Shown piece by piece: positions 1 through 8,844 of a DNA stretch of 36,513 nucleotides. The stretch comes from Chamaesiphon sp. 336R_metabinner_41. GTDB taxonomy: Bacteria; Cyanobacteriota; Cyanobacteriia; Cyanobacteriales; Chamaesiphonaceae. The DNA lies in NCBI GenBank assembly GCA_025359915.1, contig JANYDE010000134.1, positions 1-36,513 of the forward strand, in the 5' to 3' direction. Below the pieces are notes generated by a model. It did no database searches and was not told the origin of the DNA. It saw nothing but the letters and a program-made list of their open reading frames with translations. How positions within the stretch are numbered: position 1 is the stretch's first letter; the number at the start of each line of letters is the position of its first letter. Made by a program: the position numbers and the translations under genes.

Positions 1-60
1 GGGGCTGGGGGGATGGGGGGATGGGGGGATGGGGGGACGGGGGGACGGGGGGACGGGATT
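1..60. repeat. G-rich 8-base tandem repeat
   Basis: Six consecutive 8-base units from base 7 to 54, three GGGGGGAT followed by three GGGGGGAC, with degenerate flanks. Runs of six G separated by two bases could fold into G-quadruplexes on the plus strand. It lies beyond the 3' end of the minus-strand mrp gene and is cut by the window edge, so its full extent is unknown. Confidence 0.9.
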
Positions 61-70
61 GATGTTTTTT

Positions 71-140
71 ACCCTTTACCCTTTACCCTTTCCCCTTTAC
101 CCTTTCCCCTTTACCCTTTCCCCTTTCCCCTTTACCCTAA
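71..140. repeat. Heptamer tandem repeat NCCCTTT (STRR type)
   Basis: Ten consecutive 7-base units of the form ACCCTTT or CCCCTTT, the last one degenerate. Such short tandemly repeated heptamers between genes are typical of filamentous and some unicellular cyanobacteria. It sits just downstream of the mrp stop codon. Confidence 0.9.
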
Positions 141-151
141 AGCCTAAACCA

Positions 152-1201
152 CTACCCCAAAGCTACCATTGAAGCTCTGCCAGCGATCGATTTAGCAATA
201 CTAACTAAAGCTTTGGCTGAAGCTGAATCTGGCTCTGATATGACGATCGGAATACCATTGTCACCGCCTGTACGGACAGGAATTTCCAGGGGGATTCTAC
301 CTAATAAGGGTACCCCTAATTCAGCCGCAAATTTCTCGCCACCATCAGAACCGAAAATATCATACTGCTTATCTGGCATATCTGGGGGGATAAAGTAGCT
401 CATGTTTTCGACTACGCCTAGTACGGTAGTGAATTTTTCAAACATCCGCAGTCCTTTGCGTGCGTCAGCGAGGGCAACGGTTTGAGGTGTCGTGACGATG
501 ACGGCTCCAGCCATCGGGACGGCTTGGGCGAGGGTAAGTTGTGCGTCGCCAGTTCCAGGTGGTAAATCAACGATCAGATAATCTAATTCGCCCCAATTCA
601 CTTGGTATAGAAATTGACGAATAATGCCGTTTAACATCGGTCCCCGCCAGATCACAGGCTGATCTCGATCGATCAAAAATGCCATCGATACCAATTTCAC
701 GCCATGACTGAAAGCTGGTTCGAGGCTACCATCTTCCGTTGGGACTAATCTCACATCGCTCAAACCAAACATCAGTGGTGCGTTCGGCCCATAGATATCG
801 GCATCTAGTAGCCCTACTTTAGCACCCAACTGGGCAAGCGCAACCGCCACATTCGCCGCTACGGTACTTTTACCCACGCCACCTTTACCGCTGGAGATAG
901 CGATGATATTCTTGACTCGATCGATGCCCTGACGGTCTGGCAATCCCTTCTGTTGAGGAATTTCGGCAGTTACTTCGACATCGACATCCGTCACGCCTGG
1001 GAGCGTTTTCACTGCCTGTTTGCATTCATCAACGATAAACTCCCGCAAGGGACAAGCGGGAGTAGTTAATACCACTGTAAATTTAACTAAACCACCATCC
1101 ACCTGAATATTGCGGATCATATTGAGTTCCACCAGACTCTTCTGTAGCTCTGGATCTTGGACTGGTTTGAGTACTTCTAAAACAGCACTTGCATCTAACA
1201 T
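152..1201 (-). CDS. mrp: Mrp/ApbC-family iron-sulfur cluster carrier ATPase
   Basis: A 349-residue P-loop ATPase of the Mrp/NBP35 family, thought to carry or insert iron-sulfur clusters in the cytosol. Residues 1 to about 85 form a MIP18/DUF59 domain with a conserved TPACP motif (47-51). The deviant Walker A motif GKGGVGKST is at 105-113, followed by DADIYGPNAP and DLPPGTGD. The C-terminal ENMSYFIPP segment lacks the CxxC found in many Mrp proteins. The length matches the family. The gene stands alone, divergent from the tocopherol methyltransferase across a 319-base gap. Confidence 0.95.
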   Translation of the reverse strand: MLDASAVLEVLKPVQDPELQKSLVELNMIRNIQVDGGLVKFTVVLTTPACPLREFIVDECKQAVKTLPGVTDVDVEVTAEIPQQKGLPDRQGIDRVKNIIAISSGKGGVGKSTVAANVAVALAQLGAKVGLLDADIYGPNAPLMFGLSDVRLVPTEDGSLEPAFSHGVKLVSMAFLIDRDQPVIWRGPMLNGIIRQFLYQVNWGELDYLIVDLPPGTGDAQLTLAQAVPMAGAVIVTTPQTVALADARKGLRMFEKFTTVLGVVENMSYFIPPDMPDKQYDIFGSDGGEKFAAELGVPLLGRIPLEIPVRTGGDNGIPIVISEPDSASAKALVSIAKSIAGRASMVALG

Positions 1202-1520
1202 AGTTATTTATATATTTTTGTGATTCGGTTCGTTGGTGGTATCGAAACGTCTGCCTTTGCCGACGGCAGACTAAAGCCAAAAGCATTAGCCTCTTATTTC
1301 CTGCGGAAGCCTGCGCTTTTCGCTTATGGAGAATCGAGCTTTTACGCCACACCATAGGCATTTTAACTGGGAATAGCCTGTGCCACCAAACTCGATCGAA
1401 AATAGATGTGTTAGTCAAGCCTGTCAGTGATCACCGATTGGCGGAAGCATCAATTTCAAGACGCAGTCAGAGCAATTTCGTTAGAATGTGTGAGATCTAC
1501 CAGCCGCAATACTTTCCTCC
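1202..1520. other. Divergent intergenic region with a hairpin and repeat debris
   Basis: This 319-base gap separates the starts of mrp (minus) and the tocopherol methyltransferase (plus), so both promoters should lie here, though I cannot assign boxes. Bases 1249-1271 form a hairpin with 7-bp arms GTCTGCC/GGCAGAC. The stretch from about 1275 to 1330 (AAAGCCAAAAGC, TTTCCTGCGGAAGCC) resembles the dispersed element at 4897-4960. Open frames through it look accidental. Confidence 0.5.
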
Positions 1521-2375
1521 ATGAGTACCCAGCTTTACCAAGAAATCAAAGAATTTTATGATGCATCTAGCAATCTGTGGGAAGGAGTTTGGGGCGAACA
1601 CATGCATCATGGCTATTATGGGCCAGATGGAAACTATAAACTAGATCGTCGGCAGGCGCAGATCGATCTGATTGAAGAGCTACTAAAATGGGCTGGTGAT
1701 TTTGACAAAAACCCACCCCAAGATATTCTTGATGTCGGTTGTGGGATTGGTGGTAGTAGCCTCTATTTGGCGCAGAAATTTGGTGCTAGAGTGACGGGGA
1801 TTACGCTTTCTCCCGTTCAGGCAAATCGCGCCAAGGAACGAGCAAGAGCGGCCGGATTAGATGCAAAGACTGATTTCCAAGTAGCGAACGCTCTAGAGAT
1901 GCCGTTTGCTGACAATAGTTTCGATTTTGTCTGGTCATTGGAAAGTGGCGAACATATGCCGGATAAGGTGAAGTTTTTGCAGGAGTGTTATCGCGTATTG
2001 AAACCAGGCGGGAAGCTGATGCTGGCAACTTGGTGTCATCGCCCGACAACTGCGTCAACGCCATTGAATCGTGAGGAGGAACAACATTTACAGGATATTT
2101 ATCGGGTTTATTGTTTGCCCTATGTGGTTTCACTACCCACATATACGGAGATTGTCGAGCAGTGTGGATTCAAAGATTTACGGGTGGATGATTGGTCTAC
2201 GGCTGTCGAACCATTTTGGGATGTGGTGATCGATTCGGCGATTACTCCTCAGGCAATTGTGGGGCTATTTAGGGCTGGTCGGAAAACGATCGAGGCGGCA
2301 ATATCATTGCGGTTGATGAGCAACGGTTATCGGAGCGGTTTGATTCGGTTTGGGATCGTTGCGGGCACGAAATAA
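1521..2375 (+). CDS. Gamma-tocopherol methyltransferase (Slr0089-like)
   Basis: A 284-residue SAM-dependent methyltransferase. Motif I LDVGCGIGG is at 70-78, and the characteristic stretches EHMHHGYYGP (26-35), SLESGEHMP, and TWCHRP are as I recall them in Synechocystis Slr0089, which methylates gamma-tocopherol to alpha-tocopherol at the membrane. Unlike Slr0089 it has no N-terminal hydrophobic extension. The neighbouring gene encodes 4-hydroxyphenylpyruvate dioxygenase, the same order as slr0089-slr0090, which strongly supports the tocopherol role. Related MPBQ/MSBQ methyltransferases are less similar. The gap to the next gene is 211 bases, so co-transcription is possible but not evident. 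Confidence 0.88.
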   Translation: MSTQLYQEIKEFYDASSNLWEGVWGEHMHHGYYGPDGNYKLDRRQAQIDLIEELLKWAGDFDKNPPQDILDVGCGIGGSSLYLAQKFGARVTGITLSPVQANRAKERARAAGLDAKTDFQVANALEMPFADNSFDFVWSLESGEHMPDKVKFLQECYRVLKPGGKLMLATWCHRPTTASTPLNREEEQHLQDIYRVYCLPYVVSLPTYTEIVEQCGFKDLRVDDWSTAVEPFWDVVIDSAITPQAIVGLFRAGRKTIEAAISLRLMSNGYRSGLIRFGIVAGTK

Positions 2376-2586
2376 ACAGTTCGAGAACAATTGCGTCATC
2401 GATATCGTCAATGGATGAAGAAAGCTCAAATTTTCTCTATCTATTGACTCGAATAAAGATGCTAGCTTTCACTCTAATGAGAGATAGTGAGATTTAGATC
2501 AGACTGGTAATATACAAAGAGAGTAATGATTCGACAATTCACGATCGATAGTTGGATCTGTGAAATGAGTAGTATACTTTGACCTT

Positions 2587-3600
2587 ATGGAAATCGATCG
2601 GATTCATTTTTATGTTCTAGATGCCACTCAAATCCAAGACTTTTTAATCAAAAAAATGGGTCTACGGTATTTGGGATGTGAAATTAAGGAGCATACGATC
2701 GAGTATTTAGTTGGTAATGCTCACTTATTATTCTCCATTTCATCACCGCTCACTTCAGCTAGTCCGGTTGCCAAATATCTTCAGTTTCATCCATCGGGTG
2801 TGAGCGATATTTCATTTCGGGTGCGAGATTTAGCTGCTGTTGGGGAAAAAATCGATCGATTAGGCATCAAAATTTTAGAAACGTCAGCAACAGATGATCG
2901 GTTGCCGTGGTTGAGAATTCAAGGTTGGGGTTCGATCGAACATACGATTATTCAGGCTCCCCCAAAATCGATAAATTCACCCAGCGATTTAGATGAATCA
3001 ATTACAGGTATCGATCATCTCGTGCTAAATGTTGCCGTTGGCGAACTAGCACCAGCGACAATTTGGTATCAGAATTTGTTTGATTTTCAGGTGAAACAGA
3101 CGTTCGATATTCAGACTCAGCAATCAGGACTAACAAGTAATGCACTAGTTAGTACCTGTGGGAAAATCAGATTTAATATCAATCAACCTAGTTCTATCAA
3201 CTCTCAAATCCAACAATTTTTAGATCTAAATCAAGGAGCTGGAATTCAACATATCGCCTTGCAGACCAAGAATATTCTGCCGACAGTCCATCGAATGCAA
3301 CAGCAACAATTACCATTTCTATCGATCGATCCCACCTACTATAACCAGTTGCAAATTAGAGCCAGAACAGCTCAAAACTGCATCCTCACCCCTGATGAAT
3401 GGCAACAACTTCAACAGCTTCAAATCTTGGCCGATTGGTCTGACTCCTCACCTGAAGCCCTCTTGCTGCAAATATTTACCGAACCAATTTTTGAAGCCCC
3501 CACCTTCTTCTTTGAAATCATCGAACGCCGCAACCGCGCTACCGGATTTGGACAAGGTAACTTCCAGGCATTATTTGAAGCGATCGAAGCTAGGATCTAG
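2587..3600 (+). CDS. hppD: 4-hydroxyphenylpyruvate dioxygenase
   Basis: A 337-residue non-haem iron(II) dioxygenase that turns 4-hydroxyphenylpyruvate into homogentisate, the head-group precursor for tocopherol and plastoquinone. It has two vicinal-oxygen-chelate domains. The likely iron ligands are His144 (GIDHLVLNV), His222 (GIQHIAL) and Glu310 (FFEIIERR), and the C-terminal GFGQGNF helix motif that closes the active site is present. It is shorter and more divergent than proteobacterial HPPD, as is usual in cyanobacteria. It follows the gamma-tocopherol methyltransferase on the same strand. Confidence 0.93.
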   Translation: MEIDRIHFYVLDATQIQDFLIKKMGLRYLGCEIKEHTIEYLVGNAHLLFSISSPLTSASPVAKYLQFHPSGVSDISFRVRDLAAVGEKIDRLGIKILETSATDDRLPWLRIQGWGSIEHTIIQAPPKSINSPSDLDESITGIDHLVLNVAVGELAPATIWYQNLFDFQVKQTFDIQTQQSGLTSNALVSTCGKIRFNINQPSSINSQIQQFLDLNQGAGIQHIALQTKNILPTVHRMQQQQLPFLSIDPTYYNQLQIRARTAQNCILTPDEWQQLQQLQILADWSDSSPEALLLQIFTEPIFEAPTFFFEIIERRNRATGFGQGNFQALFEAIEARI

Positions 3601-3684
3601 ATCGCTTGATGTAGTTTAGAATAGGAAACGAGGAATCGATCGTCCGCTCATCCCGATGTCTGACAGTTAGCGTTTACGGCAAAT

Positions 3685-4860
3685 ATGTATCAATCTTCCC
3701 CCCGCAAAAACTTTTCAGACGCTTTACTCGATCCTACCGCGATTGCGCTCCTCGGTTCGATCGCCTTACATGCCATCCTTGGAGCTGGATTACCTTTCTT
3801 CACCCAGCCAGAAAAAACAGGTAAAAAAGCAGATCCTGGTACAGTTAAGGTCGTGCAACTAACGCCCAGCGAACTTCAACGTATTCCCCAAGCACCGCCA
3901 ATTTCCACACCTCAACCTTTACCTCCAGTCACTTTACCGACAACTCCTACCACCAAAGTAGTTCCACAACCGATTACGCCCAACTCTTCCACCATCCCTT
4001 TTTCGCCGATTCGCGTTCCGTTGGAAAAAATTAATGTTCCGCAGTCCAAAGGCAGCAAAGATCAGAAAGCAGTCCCCCAAGCACAACCCACTGCACCAAC
4101 ATTCGATCCCAATATTAGTTTCAAGCCCACTAAACCATCAATTAAAATAGACGTTCCGACGAAGCCAAAACCAGCCCCAAAACCAGCCCCAACGTCAATA
4201 ATCACGCCAACGCCAATCGCTAAAACCAAGAAAAAAATATTAGTTACGCCAGATCCATCAACAGCGGCTTTACTAGATGACGATGGCGGTGATGTATCAC
4301 CGACTCCAGCAGCTACTCCCAATCGTCAAGCGACGGAGCCAGTAAATAAGCCAGCGATACCATTAACATCGACTGCACCTAATTCCACACCATCAGCTCA
4401 ATCGCCAACTCAGTCATCAGACAATGGTGGGGACAATAAGAGTAGTTTTATCTATGGTAAATATGCGGCAGCAGCCAGCGAAAGAATCAGAGAATATTTG
4501 ACAGCTTATCCAGATATCCATTTGTACAAGCCACAATTGTTGTCGCAAAGTTATCCAGTTGGCGCACCTTGCAGCAGGGAAAAGCAATCTCCGTTTATTG
4601 TGTTGATGGTAGCTTTTGACAAAGTACCTGAAAATCCTGAAAACAATCCTCTCGGTGATTCTACCGCACCGGCGATCGACAAACCCTATGTTGCCTCAGA
4701 TCGAGATACACCAGAAAATCGTAAGTTGGGCGAACTCGCAATCAATACAGCTCTCTATGAAGCTAATAAAGCCGACAAAGATCGTCCAGCAACAGAGAAA
4801 GGAAAGCGAGTTTTGTATCAATATCGGGTTCAATTCGATCCGACAACTTGTAAGAAGTGA
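3685..4860 (+). CDS. Proline-rich TonB-like single-span membrane protein
   Basis: A 391-residue protein with a short cytosolic tail, one hydrophobic segment at about 18-39 containing SIALHA, as in many TonB N-termini, then about 210 residues rich in Pro, Thr and Lys (with KPKPAPKPAPT). The C-terminal part from about residue 253 is compact and contains conserved-looking Cys296 (GAPCSREK) and Cys389 (near the end), which could form a disulfide outside the cytoplasm. The architecture is that of a periplasm-spanning linker protein. I do not recognise a TonB CTD in the C-terminal domain, so energy transduction is only a guess. No ExbB/ExbD neighbours are present. Confidence 0.75.
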   Translation: MYQSSPRKNFSDALLDPTAIALLGSIALHAILGAGLPFFTQPEKTGKKADPGTVKVVQLTPSELQRIPQAPPISTPQPLPPVTLPTTPTTKVVPQPITPNSSTIPFSPIRVPLEKINVPQSKGSKDQKAVPQAQPTAPTFDPNISFKPTKPSIKIDVPTKPKPAPKPAPTSIITPTPIAKTKKKILVTPDPSTAALLDDDGGDVSPTPAATPNRQATEPVNKPAIPLTSTAPNSTPSAQSPTQSSDNGGDNKSSFIYGKYAAAASERIREYLTAYPDIHLYKPQLLSQSYPVGAPCSREKQSPFIVLMVAFDKVPENPENNPLGDSTAPAIDKPYVASDRDTPENRKLGELAINTALYEANKADKDRPATEKGKRVLYQYRVQFDPTTCKK

Positions 4861-4998
4861 ATAGGGGATAGGGGATAGGGAATAGTGAATAGTGAATATC
4901 AACTATTTTCCTACGGAAAGGCTATTGCTTTTGGCGTTAGCCTGCCTTAGGCACAGGCAAACGCTCCGCTACCGCCAACAACTGTCAACTATCAACTA
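4861..4998. repeat. Cluster of heptamer repeats and a dispersed palindromic element
   Basis: Just after a stop codon come heptamers of the ATAGGGG/ATAGTGA type, then a 27-bp block at 4897-4923 that recurs as its exact reverse complement at 9554-9580. A palindromic segment follows (GCCTGCCTTAGGCACAGGC, about 4939-4957), then CAACTAT heptamers at the 3' side of the DUF456 gene. The gene ends face each other here, so it occupies a convergent spacer. Confidence 0.8.
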
Positions 4999-5544
4999 TC
5001 AACTAACTACAAATCCCAAATGCCAAGTAGTAGCCGCAAAAACGATCGCAGCGAATAGGGATAATAAACCTTGGAGAATTAGCCCGATTACCGAACCTAA
5101 GACAATTCCTACCCCAGCTTTGAAAGAGATCGTAAATCTATCACCAAACGGTAAATTACGCGGGTATAGTAGCTCCCCGACGACAGCCCCGATAAATGGC
5201 CCAAAAAACATCCCCACTAGCGGACCACCCAAGGGTAAAGCTGGCAGCAGCCCAAAGAATCCGAGGAATAAGCCCACGATCGAACCAATTTGACCCCAAT
5301 GGCTAGCTCCGGCTTTTTGGGCACCCCAGATGCCCGATAACTGCTCGATCGCGAAACACATGACAAGGACAACACCAGAAGCTATGAGCGAAATAGTGAG
5401 ATCGTCCCAATTATATAGAAATCCAGCCATGATCGAGGCACCGAGAATCAAGCTTGGCCCAGGCATCACTGGTACTACCGCCCCGACGACTCCTACTAAG
5501 GTCGTCAGGAGGAGACCAATATAAATTAGTGTTGTAGTTGTCAC
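4999..5544 (-). CDS. DUF456 family membrane protein
   Basis: A 181-residue polytopic protein with about four to five hydrophobic segments rich in Gly (GVVGAVVPVMPGPSLILG near the N-terminus; FFGPFIGAVVGELL near 116-129). The Gly-rich hairpins and PGP motif match DUF456 proteins, which have no established function. It starts 13 bases after the YggT gene ends on the same strand, so the two probably form one operon. Confidence 0.85.
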   Translation of the reverse strand: MTTTTLIYIGLLLTTLVGVVGAVVPVMPGPSLILGASIMAGFLYNWDDLTISLIASGVVLVMCFAIEQLSGIWGAQKAGASHWGQIGSIVGLFLGFFGLLPALPLGGPLVGMFFGPFIGAVVGELLYPRNLPFGDRFTISFKAGVGIVLGSVIGLILQGLLSLFAAIVFAATTWHLGFVVS

Positions 5545-5557
5545 GTTGGAGATACTC

Positions 5558-5878
5558 TTAGTAAGACGAGAACGCGGGCGCGAGTGTTGTCAATGCATTC
5601 ATCGCAAATTGCAACGCAAAGATCGCGATAATAGGGGAGAGATCGATCGATCCGATGGGCGGTACAAAGCGGAACAGATTGAGATAGGGATCGGTGACGG
5701 GACTGAGAAAACCCACGATTTGCTGCATCCAATCGATATTCGGAAACCAGGTGAGTAATAATCTGACAAAAATAATCACTAAGTAAAGATTGAGGAAGTT
5801 GGTGAGACTAGCAATCAATAAGGGTGCGATCGCGGAATTGTTCATAAAAATTATTGGATAAGCGATAATCTGCTGCAC
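5558..5878 (-). CDS. YggT/Ycf19 family membrane protein
   Basis: A 106-residue protein with two hydrophobic segments separated by the family signature around NIDWMQQIVGFLSPVTDPYL, where YggT proteins carry the conserved P-x-L-x-P-x-R-like loop. In chloroplasts and cyanobacteria the YlmG/Ycf19 family influences nucleoid distribution and thylakoid complex assembly. The start could also be Met12. It is the first gene of a probable two-gene unit with DUF456. Confidence 0.9.
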   Translation of the reverse strand: MQQIIAYPIIFMNNSAIAPLLIASLTNFLNLYLVIIFVRLLLTWFPNIDWMQQIVGFLSPVTDPYLNLFRFVPPIGSIDLSPIIAIFALQFAMNALTTLAPAFSSY

Positions 5879-5952
5879 CTAGTTTAACCGATCGACTGGT
5901 ACTTCTGGACGATCGTCAAGTACCGTACTAACCGACTAAATCGACAGAAATT

Positions 5953-6285
5953 TTAGTTAGATTGTTGAGTATTGCTATCTTTATCCATCCGCTGAATTAA
6001 TGGATCGAGCGTATCGTCAGCGGCATTCCCGATCGAGGATCTCACCGCATCGATCGTATTATTTAGGTCATTGATTTTATCATCTAAACTCTGTCTTGCC
6101 ATCTCCATTCGATCGATCTGACGGCGGCGGCTAGACTTAAATGGTCTTTTTTCGCCACTTTCCAATTCATCATCGATCCGATTAGCTCTTTGATTGACGA
6201 TTGACGCGCCAATTACCCCGCCAACAACACCACCCACCAACGTTCCCAACCAAAATCCAGCCCCAAACCCATCACGATTACTCAT
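5953..6285 (-). CDS. Small glycine-zipper (YtxH-like) membrane protein
   Basis: A 110-residue protein. Residues 6-30 form one Gly-rich hydrophobic segment (GTLVGGVVGGVIGASIV) typical of glycine-zipper proteins. The remainder is charged, with a basic cluster (KSSRRRQ) and a helical, probably coiled-coil stretch from about 57 to 95. Similar small proteins are common in cyanobacteria and are annotated as YtxH or hypothetical; the function is unknown. Confidence 0.75.
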   Translation of the reverse strand: MSNRDGFGAGFWLGTLVGGVVGGVIGASIVNQRANRIDDELESGEKRPFKSSRRRQIDRMEMARQSLDDKINDLNNTIDAVRSSIGNAADDTLDPLIQRMDKDSNTQQSN

Positions 6286-6338
6286 AACTCAATCTAAAAT
6301 TATTACCTTAATTAATTATAGCAGCCGCCAATGTGCGC

Positions 6339-6728
6339 TTAGTTATCGACCAAGAAAGCATACTCAGTCACGATTTGACCTGCTAACAGATGCTCTTGAA
6401 TAATTCGTTCGATTACTGCTGGTGTCGCCGAATGATACCAGACTCGATCGGGATAAACAACTACAATCGGCCCATGATGACAAACCCGCAGACAATTTGC
6501 CTTGGTCCGAAAAACGCATTCTTGGGGTGCGTCGGGAGTATCTAGCCCTAACTCTCGTAATCGGCGTTTGAGGTAGTCCCAGGCGGCGATACTGTCTGCC
6601 TTATCGCAACAAATGGGTTTAGTTTGATCGGCACAAATCAGGATATGGCGGGAAATGCGATCGAGTCCTAGTTTAGCAATCGAATTAGTAAACATCATTT
6701 TCTCTTTCGACTCTTCATCCTGCAACAT
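6339..6728 (-). CDS. Thioredoxin-like [2Fe-2S] ferredoxin domain protein
   Basis: A 129-residue protein resembling stand-alone thioredoxin-fold [2Fe-2S] ferredoxins. The likely cluster ligands come from Cys32, Cys40/Cys41 ([14 protein letters not shown]) and from Cys79 and Cys83 ([10 protein letters not shown]). The second half carries the typical [12 protein letters not shown] strand. Such proteins carry electrons in the cytosol, but the partner is unknown. Starts at Met11 or Met12 are equally possible. No operon partner is evident. Confidence 0.85.
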   Translation of the reverse strand: MLQDEESKEKMMFTNSIAKLGLDRISRHILICADQTKPICCDKADSIAAWDYLKRRLRELGLDTPDAPQECVFRTKANCLRVCHHGPIVVVYPDRVWYHSATPAVIERIIQEHLLAGQIVTEYAFLVDN

Positions 6729-6821
6729 AAATCACCAAAGTCCCGTCAGTACAAATGCTAGTTGTTAGAATCAATTTAGCTCTTTTTGCTCCAACTCACA
6801 TTATTTTTAAAGATGAGATTT

Positions 6822-7667
6822 ATGTTAGCCAAAGTAGCTTCACTCGGTCAGTGGTTGCCAAAACGGTGGCTATATTCCGGTATCTGTGTGCTTACAGTCG
6901 CTACTATTACAGTGGGTCAACCACAAGTTAGCCAAGCGGCGGAATGGTGGCAATTACTGATTCAAGGTGCTCAAATTGTTCAGTTGTCTAATATGTCTGA
7001 TGCTCAAGAAGTTGCTTTAGGCGAACAGACTAATCAATCTTTACTCGGACAAGTCAAAATTTCTCATAATCAAGCTCTGACTAATTATGTAAATCAGATC
7101 GGTCAACGGTTAGCTAGAAATAGTGCTAGACCAAATATTAAGTATACATTCCAAGTCGTTGAAGACGATAATATCAACGCTTTTGCCACGATGGGCGGCT
7201 TTGTTTATGTCAATACTGGCTTGATGAAAGCCGCCGATAATGAAGCGCAATTAGCTGGCGTAATTGGTCATGAAATCGGACACATTACTGGTCGCCATTC
7301 GCTCCAACATATCAAACAAGCAGCCATCGCTCAAGGGGCTAGTTCGCTATTGGGAGTCGATCAAGACAAACTCGTTCAAATTGGCGTACAAGTGGCTCTG
7401 ACACTGCCAAACAGCCGTCAAGACGAGTATGACGCAGATCGTCGCGGCTTGACTACGATGATTCAATCTGGCTATGCACCTAGTGCGATGCCTGAGTTTA
7501 TGAAGAAGCTCATTCGCGGTACTTCGGCTCCAGAATTCCTCAGCAGTCACCCTGCTGTAACGGAACGAGTCTCCAATCTCCAAAAAATGATTCCCGCTGC
7601 TTATCGAAGTCGCACTGATGGCTTAAATACCAGTACTTACAAGCAAAGTCTTCGCAGCTTTTTCTAG
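6822..7667 (+). CDS. Secreted M48-family metalloprotease
   Basis: A zinc metalloprotease of about 281 residues in the BepA/Oma1-like M48 group. The N-terminus has a basic region then a hydrophobic signal ending near SQAAEWW. The zinc motif HEIGH and the downstream DEYDADRRG glutamate ligand are present, plus the HPAVTERV motif typical of this group, in which the His can cap the active site. It probably acts in the periplasm on misfolded proteins. The frame is open upstream to a TTG at 6786 and an ATG at 6813; I prefer 6822 because of the AGATGAG-like site before it. The gene ends just before a GC-rich hairpin. Confidence 0.88.
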   Translation: MLAKVASLGQWLPKRWLYSGICVLTVATITVGQPQVSQAAEWWQLLIQGAQIVQLSNMSDAQEVALGEQTNQSLLGQVKISHNQALTNYVNQIGQRLARNSARPNIKYTFQVVEDDNINAFATMGGFVYVNTGLMKAADNEAQLAGVIGHEIGHITGRHSLQHIKQAAIAQGASSLLGVDQDKLVQIGVQVALTLPNSRQDEYDADRRGLTTMIQSGYAPSAMPEFMKKLIRGTSAPEFLSSHPAVTERVSNLQKMIPAAYRSRTDGLNTSTYKQSLRSFF

Positions 7668-7677
7668 AAATCTTACT

Positions 7678-7712
7678 CCCTCCCCTTAGAAAGGGGAGGG
7701 CTGGGGTGGGGT
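7678..7712. repeat. GC-rich hairpin repeat, copy 1
   Basis: Perfect 10-bp arms CCCTCCCCTT/AAGGGGAGGG around the loop AGA, followed by CTGGGGTGGGGT. It belongs to a family with further copies at 21642-21747, 26673-26707 and inside cobB. It lies 10 bases after the M48 stop codon, between convergent genes, where it may also act as a terminator. Confidence 0.9.
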
Positions 7713-7761
7713 ATAGATCTCCGCAGCAGCTCCAATCCATCCGCGATGGCTTAATCCAAAC

Positions 7762-8661
7762 CTACCAACAAAACCCCCAAGCCAAGAGCAAACCACTGAC
7801 AAAATGCAACCTTACCGCCAGATATTTAGAAGTCCTAACGATTTCTGGTCGATCGTGATATTCCCAGACAAAATTAGTTAACTTAAATGCTAATGGTAGA
7901 CTGATAAATATTAACAAAGTGGCGATCGGAAATAATTTACTAACGACACCAACTGCTGTTAATAGATAAATGCTGACAGTACTCCATTGCAATACCCGCG
8001 TCCCCATCTCCGTTCCCATTCTGACGATTGGCGACAATTTACCAGCAGCCAAATCATCTTTGACTTGATGAAAATGCGAACAAAATAAAATTAAACTCGT
8101 AGAAATACCAATAATTAACGAGGCTGCAAAATTGGCGATCGACCAAGATTGAGTCTGACTATAATAAGCTGCACTTAGAGCTAATGGACCGAAACAGATC
8201 GTGCAAATTACTTCGCCGAGACCCTGATATCCCAATCGAAAGGGTGGCCCCTGATAAGTATATCCCAGAAAACAACATACCAAGACGATCGCCACCACCG
8301 TAATATCTTGCTGCCACCAAGCGATCGCGCTAATACCTAAAATACCTAATAATAGAAATAAATTTCCGACCCAAAACATCAGATTGCGATTGCCAGTCAA
8401 ATTTACAATCGATTCGGCTTTATTAACATCAATTCCTGTATCACTATCAAATACATCATTGCTAATATTCATCCAAGCAATAATCGCAATTGCCGATCCT
8501 AAAAACGTTCTCAAAATATTGAGATCGATAGCTTGAGTCTGACTATAAGCAACAGCAGAACCCACTGTAATTGGAATAATAGCTACAGTATACATCGGCG
8601 GTTTAATTGCCGCTAACCATAGCTTAAACTTGGGTTGCTCGATCGCGTTAATTACAGCCAT
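7762..8661 (-). CDS. menA: 2-carboxy-1,4-naphthoquinone phytyltransferase
   Basis: A UbiA-family prenyltransferase of 299 residues with about eight to nine membrane spans that attaches the phytyl chain to 1,4-dihydroxy-2-naphthoate in phylloquinone (vitamin K1) synthesis. The first Asp-rich motif is NDVFDSDTGID; the second region is HFHQVKDDLAAGK, both binding Mg-diphosphate. A TTG two codons upstream would give 301 residues; ATG at 8661 is the better start. The pathway enzyme MenC is encoded in the same window at 30631-31551 rather than beside it. Confidence 0.92.
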   Translation of the reverse strand: MAVINAIEQPKFKLWLAAIKPPMYTVAIIPITVGSAVAYSQTQAIDLNILRTFLGSAIAIIAWMNISNDVFDSDTGIDVNKAESIVNLTGNRNLMFWVGNLFLLLGILGISAIAWWQQDITVVAIVLVCCFLGYTYQGPPFRLGYQGLGEVICTICFGPLALSAAYYSQTQSWSIANFAASLIIGISTSLILFCSHFHQVKDDLAAGKLSPIVRMGTEMGTRVLQWSTVSIYLLTAVGVVSKLFPIATLLIFISLPLAFKLTNFVWEYHDRPEIVRTSKYLAVRLHFVSGLLLAWGFCW

Positions 8662-8844
8662 AATCAAATTAGTGGATAGGGGATAGGGAATAGGGAATAG
8701 GGGGTAAAAGATTTAAACCTCAGATCGATAACTGTAAAGCCTTACCTAACTAGCTATAGCACGATCGTCAATTCGCTAATTCTCCCTGACAAAGAAAATT
8801 AACAAGTTCAGCACCTGGCTCTCGATGCTCTCCCCACCAAAATC

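Noticed and set aside
71-140. CRISPR-like array
   Set aside because: The units are 7 bases with no spacers; a simple tandem repeat.
1083-1418. 111-codon minus-strand frame overlapping the mrp start
   Set aside because: It overlaps mrp in another frame and reads through repeat debris.
4892-5293. 133-codon plus-strand frame
   Set aside because: It is the antisense of the DUF456 gene joined to translated heptamer repeats.
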